Positions 44,076-52,498 of a stretch of 54,760 bases of DNA are shown in pieces. The stretch is from contig SFDG01000004.1 of the NCBI GenBank assembly GCA_004558305.1, positions 1-54,760 on the forward strand, written 5' to 3'. The translations under genes and the position numbers were made by a program. The notes under the pieces are model-generated. The model had not been told where the DNA came from. It ran no database searches and saw only the letters and a program-made list of their open reading frames with translations. The stretch's first letter is position 1; every line of letters starts with the position of its first letter. This DNA comes from Phocaeicola plebeius (GTDB taxonomy: Bacteria; Bacteroidota; Bacteroidia; Bacteroidales; Bacteroidaceae).

Positions 44076-45209
44076 TTACTTTGCTAAACTCCTTATAAGC
44101 GGCACAAGAACGTCCTCTATTACCCTGTCATCCATACGGTGCTCGCCACTGAAATGGATTACTTGATTATAGTATTGAAGGAACAAAGATTCTCCATTCA
44201 CCTGCTGGTCGTTGTCGGCAAACATTCCCCATACCTGCTTGCGGTCGGCCTCGGTAATCCCATCAAACTGATGCTCTTCCATCTCCGCATGGTGGCAGAT
44301 GATTTCTGAAGTAATCTCGAAATGAGTGGTGCCATCCTTTCTCGGCTTGAAGTATTCATGTGTGCCAACCGTGAGCATCTTGCTCTTCTTCGACATCTCG
44401 AAAGCGGGATTCACACAGATGCGGTTATATCCACGCATCTGCTGTGCATACATGCCTCCCATACTGGTGCCTACGACGACATCCGGCACTTCGTTCATAC
44501 ACAATCCTCGCAAGAAGGGCAGAGCCTCTGCAGAGTCAACGGGTATGTCAGGAGCAACGACATCAAAGTCTGGAAGCAGCTCTCGCAGCGTCTTTACCGT
44601 TCCACTTGCAGCTGAAGAGCCAAAGCCGTGAAGGTAAATGAGTTTTTTACGTCGAATAGACTTCTCCTCCAGTTCCTTTGTCTTGTCCCGTAGGTCATAG
44701 CTATCGCGCATGTCCATCAGTATGCCGCAGAATTCAGCAGGAGTAAGTATCGTCTTATAAGAACTCGGCTCACCGCTTGTGTGAACGAGTGTGATGCCGC
44801 GAGTCTGCATCAGTGCGGCACGGAACCGTTCGCTTTGCTCAAACATCGCCTGATAGGCACGGCAAATGAGTCGCTGATACGCTTCACTTTGGCGGTCTAT
44901 AGCCTGTCCCTTCCACCATACAATCTGGTCTGTCTGCCAGGAGGTGACGCTCATCTTCCGCGCATTGCCACCCTTCATGCTGCATATCTGCCGCTGTTTG
45001 TCAAGTTCCTTTCTCTTCAAAGATTGCAGGAAACCCTCCATACTGCCGCATACCATTCCGTCGAAAAGGAAACCGTTGCTGCACATGTTGCTGAGCACAT
45101 TGGAGGGGTACAAACCATTGGAACGTATATCCAGCGTGTTTGTTTCCGGATTATACATATCCTTCAGCTTGTGCCCATTCCGTGTGGTAGCCATATAATT
45201 TTCTTCCAT
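44076..45209 (-). CDS. NADAR domain fused to a YqiA-like alpha/beta-hydrolase
   Basis: Residues 30-165 match the NADAR (YbiA/RibX-like) domain: LSNMCSNGFLFDG, then SMEGFLQSLK with the likely catalytic glutamate 58. Studied NADAR enzymes cleave N-glycosidic bonds and some remove ADP-ribose from guanine. Residues 187-377 form a YqiA-type esterase: LIYLHGFGSSAASGTV, the nucleophile serine 249 in VGTSMGGMYAQ, and a late histidine in VIHFSGEH. One polypeptide thus joins an ADP-ribose-linked glycosidase to an ester hydrolase. It opens the operon that contains caspase-like B and the LMW phosphatase, under element E3. An ATG five codons in is an alternative start. Confidence 0.85.
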   Translation of the reverse strand: MEENYMATTRNGHKLKDMYNPETNTLDIRSNGLYPSNVLSNMCSNGFLFDGMVCGSMEGFLQSLKRKELDKQRQICSMKGGNARKMSVTSWQTDQIVWWKGQAIDRQSEAYQRLICRAYQAMFEQSERFRAALMQTRGITLVHTSGEPSSYKTILTPAEFCGILMDMRDSYDLRDKTKELEEKSIRRKKLIYLHGFGSSAASGTVKTLRELLPDFDVVAPDIPVDSAEALPFLRGLCMNEVPDVVVGTSMGGMYAQQMRGYNRICVNPAFEMSKKSKMLTVGTHEYFKPRKDGTTHFEITSEIICHHAEMEEHQFDGITEADRKQVWGMFADNDQQVNGESLFLQYYNQVIHFSGEHRMDDRVIEDVLVPLIRSLAK

Positions 45210-45252
45210 TTTTCAATTCAATTTTTCAGCCAATTTACTTCTTTATGTAATA

Positions 45253-45282
45253 TGAGATGCTGTAGTAACCTGTTTCCTATCA
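45253..45282 (-). promoter_or_regulatory. Shared regulatory element E3, upstream of the NADAR-esterase operon
   Basis: On the minus strand TGATAG (45277-45282) is followed six bases later by GGTTACTACAGCATCTC (45254-45270). It lies 44 bp before the gene start. Confidence 0.65.
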
Positions 45283-45335
45283 CAATAAACATACGTTTTC
45301 TATAAGTTAGAAAAAATCGGATGCTTACGTTAATA

Positions 45336-45728
45336 TCACATACCAATATCGATTATTGCATCTACATTTTCTTGCGACGAATCATAGTTATCCCATTCCT
45401 CCTCGGTCATCAAATCTATTTCGCTTGGGATGTATCTGACATCCAACCAAAAGATTTGGTTTTGACCGCAGAGAATGTATATTTCTCCGTCATCATATTG
45501 CCTTGCACCATATACTGGCCCTCTCACGATACAATCAGTTACCAACTGATTGTCCCTGACCGCTGAAATCCGTGCAGAATCATCAGACAGCTGCAGCCAA
45601 TAGTAAGCCGTGTTGTTTATCGTAGCAATGCGGTCACCCCATTCAGAAGTTTTCTCTTTCTGCTGGTGTCCGCTCCCACAACCTGTTAAGGCGATGAAAG
45701 CAATGAAAATCATTATCAGTTTCTTCAT
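45336..45728 (-). CDS. Small lipoprotein of unknown function
   Basis: The 130-residue protein has a lipoprotein signal (KKLIMIFIAFIALTGC) and a short beta-rich, acidic body without a recognisable domain. It is the last gene of the nucleotidyltransferase, membrane protein, lipoprotein operon, 16 bp after the membrane protein gene, so the two probably act together at the envelope. I do not recognise the family. Confidence 0.7.
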   Translation of the reverse strand: MKKLIMIFIAFIALTGCGSGHQQKEKTSEWGDRIATINNTAYYWLQLSDDSARISAVRDNQLVTDCIVRGPVYGARQYDDGEIYILCGQNQIFWLDVRYIPSEIDLMTEEEWDNYDSSQENVDAIIDIGM

Positions 45729-45744
45729 CTTGCTTCGAATTAAC

Positions 45745-47295
45745 TCATTGTTTCAATAATGTTTCTATTTCCTTTGCCAATTCAACCAATGTTTCCTGTT
45801 GTGGCATATTTTCTTTTGCGGTCTTCACGTCAATATTGTATAATACCACGCTGCCCCGCTTCACGTCATAAGAGTAATGGAGTGCCTGGTAGGTGTCACC
45901 ATAGCGCTCAATAGTGTCTATAGCGAACTCTCCAGCACAAAGAGTTACCGAGTCTTCCGAGATAAACGGACGGTCCGGGTACTCATTGTAGGAGAAAACG
46001 CCGGATCCCGTCATCTTGACGTGAGAAAGAAGTGCATCCGAATTGAATTTCCTTGTAACACGTACTTCCACCCTGTCTCTGTAACCATAATCATGTCCGT
46101 CACAGAATTTCCTCAGAAGCTGACAGATGCTTTCTTGCAGATTCCGGTCGCTGACATTTGACTTTATCATTTCGTTTTGATACACATTGTACAAAGTGTA
46201 ACATCCGTTGTTTCTCAATTCGTACACTCCTAAAGGAATAACACGTGAATTAGGGACAATGTTTTCATAAGCAGGTTCGATGAGCATTCCATATCTGTCT
46301 CGCAGTCCTATCTTATTCGTCTTTAAGTCCTTGATGCGTAAAATATTGTCGGGTCCTAAAGGATAAAAATCCTGGCGACCATACTTTATACACGCGTATT
46401 GGTTATAGCCAATTGCCACAGTAGGGAGCAGTATTCCCAAGTAGGCGATAGCCAATATGCATATTCCCGTGAACCCTTGCTTGCCGAAAGTCCGCCAACA
46501 GACGTAAGCGACCATTGATAGACTGGTGACGAGCATCCACACACGCCACATTTCGGCATGACGTTGGGCGCAGAAGAAAATCACCATGGCGGCCACCATC
46601 AGCCACAGTTTTCCAACCATCGGATTCTTCTCCGATGTACCTGTGCAAGAGGTCACGTGTCTGGCAATCAGATAAAAGCTGAGAGGAGACAAGACGATAC
46701 AGGCAAAACGACACATTCTATTATCCATGGCAAGCCCCGAATGTAGCGCACAGATGGCACCCAACAGCAGCAGGCAATAAAGCCTTGCCCCTTTATCTTT
46801 CCACAGAATCGCTCCAAAAGAATCCTTCCAAGTCATGTTGGATGACCTTATCGTTTTCTGGCAACGTCCAGCAATATACACAGTCAACGGACCCAAGAAC
46901 AACCATACCAACAGTATGCATTTGGTTACGCTATGAGGCAGCTGATCATTGTCTGTGCCCAAAACGACAAATGGCAAATCAGCGAAATTACCCGTTGTAC
47001 TCATGACTGGCCCCTCAACAGACAGCAAAGCGAATAAAGCCGAGAAAACGATCAATGGAATCCAACTCCGTTTCTCCCTGCGGTAAAGAGAGAAAGAGAG
47101 AATGATTCTCATCACAACTGTGACTACCATAAGAAAATGAGTGGATAACGACCACCAACTATAGTTTGCCAATGTAACCAGCATCCATAAAGAACAAACG
47201 GCCAGATCCAGCCAAAAAATCTTTTGTTTCATAAGTATACTTATGCTGTTCTGTTTCTCCAAATCACGTAGAAGTTTCATTATCTTGTCTCTCAT
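45745..47295 (-). CDS. Polytopic membrane protein with a C-terminal WG-like domain
   Basis: The first 310 residues contain eight or nine hydrophobic helices; the remaining 200 are soluble and include one WG-like repeat (GLRDRYGMLIEPAYENIV) reminiscent of the WG-repeat protein at the other end of the island. No enzymatic motif is seen. The start at 47295 overlaps the nucleotidyltransferase stop by ATGA, but an internal ATG at 47232 (MKQKIFWLDL) matches the start of a decayed copy at 50730-50800 and may be the original one. The function is unknown; a sensor or channel is conceivable. Confidence 0.7.
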   Translation of the reverse strand: MRDKIMKLLRDLEKQNSISILMKQKIFWLDLAVCSLWMLVTLANYSWWSLSTHFLMVVTVVMRIILSFSLYRREKRSWIPLIVFSALFALLSVEGPVMSTTGNFADLPFVVLGTDNDQLPHSVTKCILLVWLFLGPLTVYIAGRCQKTIRSSNMTWKDSFGAILWKDKGARLYCLLLLGAICALHSGLAMDNRMCRFACIVLSPLSFYLIARHVTSCTGTSEKNPMVGKLWLMVAAMVIFFCAQRHAEMWRVWMLVTSLSMVAYVCWRTFGKQGFTGICILAIAYLGILLPTVAIGYNQYACIKYGRQDFYPLGPDNILRIKDLKTNKIGLRDRYGMLIEPAYENIVPNSRVIPLGVYELRNNGCYTLYNVYQNEMIKSNVSDRNLQESICQLLRKFCDGHDYGYRDRVEVRVTRKFNSDALLSHVKMTGSGVFSYNEYPDRPFISEDSVTLCAGEFAIDTIERYGDTYQALHYSYDVKRGSVVLYNIDVKTAKENMPQQETLVELAKEIETLLKQ

Positions 47296-48692
47296 TTGTA
47301 TAGTCTATATCCTTTTAGATGTTTTATTAATTCTTCCCTGTCTATCAGAGGATTGACGAATGCCAGCTTCAACAGGTAGTCAAGGCACTCTTTTACTTTC
47401 GAACCTGGATCAAGACCCTTGATGTCCATGACATCCTTACCTGTAAGTGGCAATTTGTAACCGAACATGGCGGTACCTTCGTGCTTCATTTCTTCTGTAC
47501 AACGCATGATTAGTGCCACTTGATGTGGCATACACCTGTCGGCGGCATGAGCATTATTGTCGGCATCAATGAGCAACATAAGGTTGCGAAACCGTTCTTC
47601 TGTGCCACATTGATATTGCAACTTGCGCAATTTCTTTATCTTGAGATGCTCACATTCGTATCCCCATGCCTTGCAGGACATGTGATTCTTGACAAGAAAA
47701 GACACCTCGTCAATAAGGTCATTGCTATAATGCAACGTGCGAAGAATGTCCTTAACCATATCTGCACTGGCAAGTTCATGCTTCAGGAAATGAACCTTTC
47801 CATCAGTCACGGTACGCACCCGAATCTTTCCGATGTCGTGTAGCAGGGCCGCCATACGCAGTTCGAGGCTGTCGCCTTTCAGATGGCCAAGGACCGACAT
47901 CGTGTGCTCCCATACCGTACCGAAGTGATACTCATTCTGCGTCATATCGTATGTCTCTTCCAGCTCCGGGATAACGTAGTGCATGGCACCTATTTCCCGA
48001 AGCAACTCCATAGCCATCACGGGATGTGGGCAGGTGAGCATCTTGCACAGTTCGTCGTGTATACGCTCTTTGGCGATAATCTCCAGTCGGAATGCATTTC
48101 GCCTCATTCCATCCATAGTCTCTGCCTCTATATCCCAACCATAACGACTTGCAAAGCGGATGCAACGGAGTATGCGCAATGGGTCGTCCTCGTAGGTGAG
48201 GTCGGGGTCGGCAGGAGTACGGATGATATGGTCGCGAATATCGTCCACGCCCTTGCCCGTGATGTCGATGATCTCATCGGTTGAGACATTGCAATAAAGC
48301 GAGTTGATGGTTAGGTCTCGACGCAAGCAGTCTTCCTCTATACTTCCGAAAGCCGTCACCGGATTACGGCAAGAGTGGTCAATATATTTCTCCTTACGGG
48401 TCTGCACGAACTCCAGCTCCACATCGGGGAAAGCCCTTAGATGCAGCATCGCAGTACCGTAGTTTGGGTAAACGGTCACTCCTTTTGTTATCAGTCCTTG
48501 CTCTTTCAGCCATTCGGCAAAGCGGATGCCACCATCAGGCAGCGACACACACATGTCGATGTCCTTTATCTCCAAGTCCATCAAGTCATCGCGCACACAA
48601 CCGCCGACGGTCATCACATGTCCTTCGAAGTCCGTTCCGCGAATCACCTCACGCAGGAATTCCTTTATCTGTATGTATAGTTCTCTTTTCAT
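47292..48692 (-). CDS. cca: CCA-adding enzyme/poly(A) polymerase-type nucleotidyltransferase with HD domain
   Basis: Class II nucleotidyltransferases of this type add or repair the CCA end of tRNA. The 466-residue protein has GGCVRDDLMDLEIKDIDM (catalytic aspartates in DID), the EEDCLRRDLTINSLY motif, RILRCIRFASRYG of the neck, and an HD phosphohydrolase motif LLHDIGK. The start at 48692 (MKRELYIQ) is chosen because the frame upstream runs through element E4. It is the first gene of a three-gene operon with a membrane protein and a lipoprotein, odd company for a housekeeping tRNA enzyme. Either the genome's only cca sits here or this is an accessory copy with a repair role. Confidence 0.88.
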   Translation of the reverse strand: MKRELYIQIKEFLREVIRGTDFEGHVMTVGGCVRDDLMDLEIKDIDMCVSLPDGGIRFAEWLKEQGLITKGVTVYPNYGTAMLHLRAFPDVELEFVQTRKEKYIDHSCRNPVTAFGSIEEDCLRRDLTINSLYCNVSTDEIIDITGKGVDDIRDHIIRTPADPDLTYEDDPLRILRCIRFASRYGWDIEAETMDGMRRNAFRLEIIAKERIHDELCKMLTCPHPVMAMELLREIGAMHYVIPELEETYDMTQNEYHFGTVWEHTMSVLGHLKGDSLELRMAALLHDIGKIRVRTVTDGKVHFLKHELASADMVKDILRTLHYSNDLIDEVSFLVKNHMSCKAWGYECEHLKIKKLRKLQYQCGTEERFRNLMLLIDADNNAHAADRCMPHQVALIMRCTEEMKHEGTAMFGYKLPLTGKDVMDIKGLDPGSKVKECLDYLLKLAFVNPLIDREELIKHLKGYRLYK

Positions 48693-48746
48693 TCTGAGTT
48701 TTCTCCTATACCATAATCTAATATTACATGTTTTTAATGTATTAAT

Positions 48747-48774
48747 AGAGCCAAAAGTAACCCCGTTCCCATCA
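48747..48774 (-). promoter_or_regulatory. Shared regulatory element E4, upstream of the nucleotidyltransferase operon
   Basis: On the minus strand TGATGG (48769-48774) is followed six bases later by GGTTACTTTTGGCTC (48748-48762), which contains an exact TAnnTTTG box. It lies 55 bp before the start codon. Confidence 0.65.
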
Positions 48775-48866
48775 CGTACACCTTTTCTCATATCCCAGCC
48801 TGTATGTCTCGGCGAGGTACGTTATATATTGCCGCTCCATTTCCTCAATCAATTATAATTTCCATA

Positions 48867-48936
48867 TGTATCAGTGCGACTCGGAACCGTTCCATTTTTC
48901 AATTCGATTTTCTTCTTTATGTAATATGAGAGGCGG
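48867..48936 (-). pseudogene. Relic of a second NADAR-esterase gene and its leader
   Basis: Bases 48867-48892 match 44807-44832 inside the NADAR coding sequence at 23 of 26 positions. They join directly to bases that match the leader of that gene: 48891-48905 equals 45205-45219, and CTTCTTTATGTAATATGAGA is shared again after a small gap. The whole middle of the gene is missing. The relic lies just downstream of the ADP-ribosylglycohydrolase gene. Confidence 0.6.
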
Positions 48937-48974
48937 GTGTATATTCTCTGCCGTACATACCTATAGGCTTCATT

Positions 48975-49850
48975 TCACAATAACGCATCGCCTGCCGCAC
49001 CTGCCATCAACAAGTCACGGATGCAGTCGCGAGTCCTCAACGGGCGGCTGACAAAAGCCTCAAAACGGTCATTGATGTCAAGCAGGTCTGACGGAAGCAA
49101 CGCACGGCATTGGTTGACAACGTCTGGATGGAATCCTCTTCCACAGCAATATCTATCCGCTCCTGCAATAGAGGCAGTCATGGCACCAATGGTGTCAGAA
49201 TCGCCACCCATGGAGATGGCAAGCCTCAACACCTTCTCAGCATGACAAACGCTTCTGTCGAGGTATGCCTTAATAGCAATGGGTACACTGCCTTGGCATG
49301 TCACGTCAAAGCCGTATGCATCACGGATATCATCAAGATGGAAGTCAAGATTATATCCTATCTTTTCTGTTATAAATCGCCTTATTCCTTCTTCACCGCC
49401 CCAACTGGCGTTTCTCTTCAAAAACACACATCCAGCAATGGCCTGTGCTCCCTTGATGCCCTCAGAATGATTATGAGAAACGGAAGCCGTGATACGTGCC
49501 AACTCCAATGCCTCTTCCAGCGAATTGGCATATAGTCCCACAGGGCTTACCCTCATGGCAGAACCATTGCCAAAACTGTTATAGGGCTGGGGATGGTCAC
49601 TCATCAGCCACTTCCAGAACATCTTTCCGTAGCCAGCATTGGGATATTTCCTTCCCAAGCGCTGCATACATGCTACCAAGGTCTCGGGTTGATGCTCCGG
49701 GTCGGTCATCAGCCATTCTGCCACGGCAAGTGTCATCACCGTGTCGTCCGTAAACCTACTTCCCCTGGGAACCAGTTCAAAATCCTCTGTCTTTATGTTG
49801 TGCCACTCGCGGGTACTGCCCACGATGTCGCCGATTATTGCTCCTAACAT
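48975..49850 (-). CDS. ADP-ribosylglycohydrolase (DraG/ARH family) with an unusual C-terminal tail
   Basis: ARH enzymes remove ADP-ribose from modified proteins or nucleic acids. The 291-residue protein has the two metal motifs, FTDDT at 33-37 and GGDSDTIGAM near residue 218, plus SHNHSEG. The family core ends around SRPL; the final residues, RDLLMAGAAGDALL, look like the start of another ARH domain (usual form GAAVGDALG), then stop. The neighbouring DNA contains a NADAR relic, so a second domain may have been lost by deletion. It follows the Nudix regulator gene by 13 bp and is probably controlled with it. Confidence 0.9.
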   Translation of the reverse strand: MLGAIIGDIVGSTREWHNIKTEDFELVPRGSRFTDDTVMTLAVAEWLMTDPEHQPETLVACMQRLGRKYPNAGYGKMFWKWLMSDHPQPYNSFGNGSAMRVSPVGLYANSLEEALELARITASVSHNHSEGIKGAQAIAGCVFLKRNASWGGEEGIRRFITEKIGYNLDFHLDDIRDAYGFDVTCQGSVPIAIKAYLDRSVCHAEKVLRLAISMGGDSDTIGAMTASIAGADRYCCGRGFHPDVVNQCRALLPSDLLDINDRFEAFVSRPLRTRDCIRDLLMAGAAGDALL

Positions 49851-49863
49851 AATAGTGTATATT

Positions 49864-50577
49864 TTAAAACTCCAATCTAAATCCCTTTTGCTTCAACTCC
49901 TCATATTTTGCCTTGTTGAAGCGGAAGAGGAAGGCTTCTTTCTTCTGCGACGGATTAACCGTCTCATCCATTTGTTCCAGCATTTCCAGCCGCTTCATCT
50001 TGTTGTAGAAGTTACGTCGGTCGAATCGCACATCCAGTATGGCCTCATAGAGGTTCTGCAGTTCCTTGATGGTGAACTCTTCAGAAAGCAGTTCGAAGCC
50101 AATGGGTTCGAAATGTATCTGCTGACGCAATGCCTGTTCAGCTTTTCGGAGTATCTGGTCGTGGTCGAAAGCCAACTGCGGCACTTCGTCCAAAGCAAAC
50201 CATCGCGCATCGGCAGCATCATCGCCACCCTTCACTTCTTGCATCCTCACCAAAGCATAGTAGGCAATGGTGATGACACGCTCACGAGGATCACGCTGTG
50301 GAGCAGTGAAGGTATGGAACTGACGGATATACGCTCCCTCCAATCCTGTCTCTTCCTGCAACTCACGCAGCGCACCCTCCTCGGCACTCTCGTCCATCTT
50401 CATGAATCCGCCAGGGAAAGCCCATCGCCCTTTGTAAGGTTCGATGCCTCGCTGCACTAAAAGAACTCTCAACTTTGAACCGTCAAATCCGAAGATGACA
50501 CAGTCGGTCGTTACACTTGGATGAGGGTACTTATAGCAGTATTTCAACTCTTCGTCTGTCTTGTTTATCTTATCCAT
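49864..50577 (-). CDS. NrtR-like Nudix transcriptional regulator
   Basis: The 237-residue protein combines an N-terminal Nudix fold, with an intact box GGFMKMDESAEEGALREL followed by QEETGL, and a C-terminal winged-helix region (FTIKELQNLYEAIL, DRRNFYNKMKRL). This is the NrtR/AraR architecture. NrtR repressors sense ADP-ribose-type ligands and control NAD genes, while Bacteroides relatives can sense sugars such as arabinose; neighbours here favour ADP-ribose. The gene has a good promoter (TTTG, 19 bp, TACTTTTA) and heads the unit with the ADP-ribosylglycohydrolase. A decayed second copy lies at 53817-54042. Confidence 0.88.
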   Translation of the reverse strand: MDKINKTDEELKYCYKYPHPSVTTDCVIFGFDGSKLRVLLVQRGIEPYKGRWAFPGGFMKMDESAEEGALRELQEETGLEGAYIRQFHTFTAPQRDPRERVITIAYYALVRMQEVKGGDDAADARWFALDEVPQLAFDHDQILRKAEQALRQQIHFEPIGFELLSEEFTIKELQNLYEAILDVRFDRRNFYNKMKRLEMLEQMDETVNPSQKKEAFLFRFNKAKYEELKQKGFRLEF

Positions 50578-50586
50578 ATATTTGAT

Positions 50587-50634
50587 GCGTTAAAATTACG
50601 CCATAAAAGTAATGTGTATATTTTGAATCACAAA
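50587..50634 (-). promoter_or_regulatory. Promoter of the Nudix regulator with a candidate operator
   Basis: On the minus strand TTTG (50631-50634) is followed after 19 bp by TACTTTTA (50604-50611), then by GCGTAATTTTAACGC (50587-50601), whose ends form a GCGT/ACGC palindrome. The same TTTG-19-TACTTTTA arrangement is kept upstream of the decayed copy (54069-54099). Confidence 0.7.
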
Positions 50635-50729
50635 ACTTTTTCGCGTAAGATCTACACAAGATAGCCAATTTTCTATCGTCACCACAACGCACAATAGAGC
50701 CGGTTGCAAACTCACCAGAATGAAGATTC

Positions 50730-50800
50730 AGTTTGCCAATGTAATCAGCATCCATAAAGAACAAACTACCAAATCCAGCCAAAAAATCTTTTGTTTCATA
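50730..50800 (-). pseudogene. Relic of the island membrane-protein gene (start region)
   Basis: The 71 bp match 47163-47233 with four mismatches. In the minus strand they encode MKQKIFWLDLVVCSLWML and then reach a stop after 23 codons. The similarity ends one base outside the ATG, so only the start of the gene was copied or survives. Confidence 0.8.
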
Positions 50801-51000
50801 TTAATGGACTGCATGATTGAGAGCTGATACCAATCTTTCATTCTTTTCCTTGCTCATAGCTATATATTCTATATGTCGTTCATAGATATAGAGTGCAAAA
50901 CACTAATATTCCTATCGTCTACAAGAGTCAATAATTTACTAAACACATGTTTTTTGTATATTTCAGATATGAGAATATCATTGAACAATATAAAAAAACG

Positions 51001-51071
51001 TCTATTTCCAGCGGAAATATGCTTTTTTAAAATAGTTTCCGCTGAAAATAGATACTTTTTTATTATATTTG
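51001..51071 (+). promoter_or_regulatory. Inverted repeat and -7 box upstream of the DUF234 ATPase gene
   Basis: Arms 51001-51017 and 51036-51052 (core CAGCGGAAA/TTTCCGCTG) pair at 16 of 17 positions, and AGCGGA recurs at 51073. TATATTTG at 51064-51071 is an exact -7 box 23 bp before the start. The palindrome sits over the expected -20 to -60 region, so it may be an operator. The rest of the 50801-51000 gap shows nothing further. Confidence 0.7.
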
Positions 51072-51094
51072 CAGCGGATTAAAAGAAAGTCGGC

Positions 51095-52498
51095 ATGCTA
51101 ATAGGTAGAAAGAACGAACAGAAGACGCTGTTGACGTTAATGACAAGCGAAGAATCACAGTTTTGTGTGGTTTATGGAAGACGAAGAGTGGGTAAGACAT
51201 ATCTTGTGCGCGAGACATTCCACTACCATTTCACCTTCCAGCATACGGGTGTGGCCCATGGCAAACTGCGCGACCAACTGCGGGCATTCCGCGACTCCTT
51301 GTCCGAAGCCGGCATGAGATGTGCCATTCCCAAGACATGGTTTGAGGCTTTCGACCTATTGAAGCAGTTGATTGACAGTGCACCTGTGGGGAAGAAAATA
51401 ATCTTTATTGACGAACTGCCCTGGATGGATACACCAAAGTCGAATATGATGAGTGCTCTCGAGCATTTCTGGAACGGATGGGCCACTTCGAGGGCAACCA
51501 AAGACATCGTACTGATCGTGTGCGGGAGTGCCACATCGTGGATAACACGCAAGATGCTCAAGGACAAAGGAGGATTGCGAGGACGCATCACCGAAAAGAT
51601 AAAGGTCAATCCATTCACCCTCAATGAATGCGAGGCATACGTCAAGGCAGCCTCCATGCCTATGGTGCGCAAGGATATTCTGGAGTTGTATATGATTCTC
51701 GGCGGAATTCCATATTACTGGAGTTTCGTGCGGCGTGGACTCAGTGTCAGTCAGAACATCGACCAACTGTTCTTTGCAGAAGACGCCCAACTCAAGGACG
51801 AGTTCCAGGCTCTCTATCACATCCTTTTTACTCGTCCTGACAATTATATTGAAGTCATCAAAGCCCTCACCAAACGTAAGACCGGATTGACACGCGATGA
51901 AATTCTTAAGCATACCCAACTCACAGACGGCGGCACCTTCACCCAAGTGCTCGACGAACTCGAGGAATATGGATTTATACGCAGTTATGTCGCCTACGGC
52001 AAGGAAAGCCAAGGCATGTTGTTTCAGTTGATTGACAACTATACAATATTCTATTATCATTGTATCCTGAAGAATGCGTTCAGCGACGAGGCTTATTGGT
52101 CGCACACATGGCTGTCGAGCGAGCATAACGCCTGGAAGGGATTCGCCTTCGAGCGGGTATGCCTGCAACATATCAAACAAGTGAAGCACGCCCTCGGCAT
52201 TTCCGGCATTGTGTCGAACGTGTGTTCGTGGAGGAACGCAAATGCACAGATTGACCTCCTCATATCCCGAGGTGATAATGTCATAAACATCTGCGAGATG
52301 AAGTTTGCCAATTCTCCATTCACCATTGACAAGGCTTACGCAGAGAGTCTGCTAAACAAGATGGAGTCATTCCGCAATGCCACTTCCACACGATGCTCCC
52401 TCCATCTCACCCTGCTCACCACCTTCGGAATATCACATAATGAATACTGGAACATGGTTCAGAATGAGGTGACTATGGATGATTTGTTTGGAGGTTAG
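51095..52498 (+). CDS. Archaeal-type ATPase with C-terminal DUF234 nuclease-like domain
   Basis: The 467-residue protein has a STAND/ATPase_2-like NTPase domain with Walker A YGRRRVGKT (27-35) and Walker B IIFIDELPWMD, a winged-helix middle region (TRDEILKHTQLTDGGTF), and a DUF234 C-terminus resembling a restriction-endonuclease fold with QIDLLISRGDNVINICEMKF (in parts: the aspartate of QIDLL, then glutamate and lysine in CEMKF). Such ATPases are abundant orphan genes in Bacteroidota, and their cellular role is unclear. It is the only long plus-strand gene in the island, with its own promoter and palindrome, which suggests independent acquisition. Confidence 0.9.
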   Translation: MLIGRKNEQKTLLTLMTSEESQFCVVYGRRRVGKTYLVRETFHYHFTFQHTGVAHGKLRDQLRAFRDSLSEAGMRCAIPKTWFEAFDLLKQLIDSAPVGKKIIFIDELPWMDTPKSNMMSALEHFWNGWATSRATKDIVLIVCGSATSWITRKMLKDKGGLRGRITEKIKVNPFTLNECEAYVKAASMPMVRKDILELYMILGGIPYYWSFVRRGLSVSQNIDQLFFAEDAQLKDEFQALYHILFTRPDNYIEVIKALTKRKTGLTRDEILKHTQLTDGGTFTQVLDELEEYGFIRSYVAYGKESQGMLFQLIDNYTIFYYHCILKNAFSDEAYWSHTWLSSEHNAWKGFAFERVCLQHIKQVKHALGISGIVSNVCSWRNANAQIDLLISRGDNVINICEMKFANSPFTIDKAYAESLLNKMESFRNATSTRCSLHLTLLTTFGISHNEYWNMVQNEVTMDDLFGG

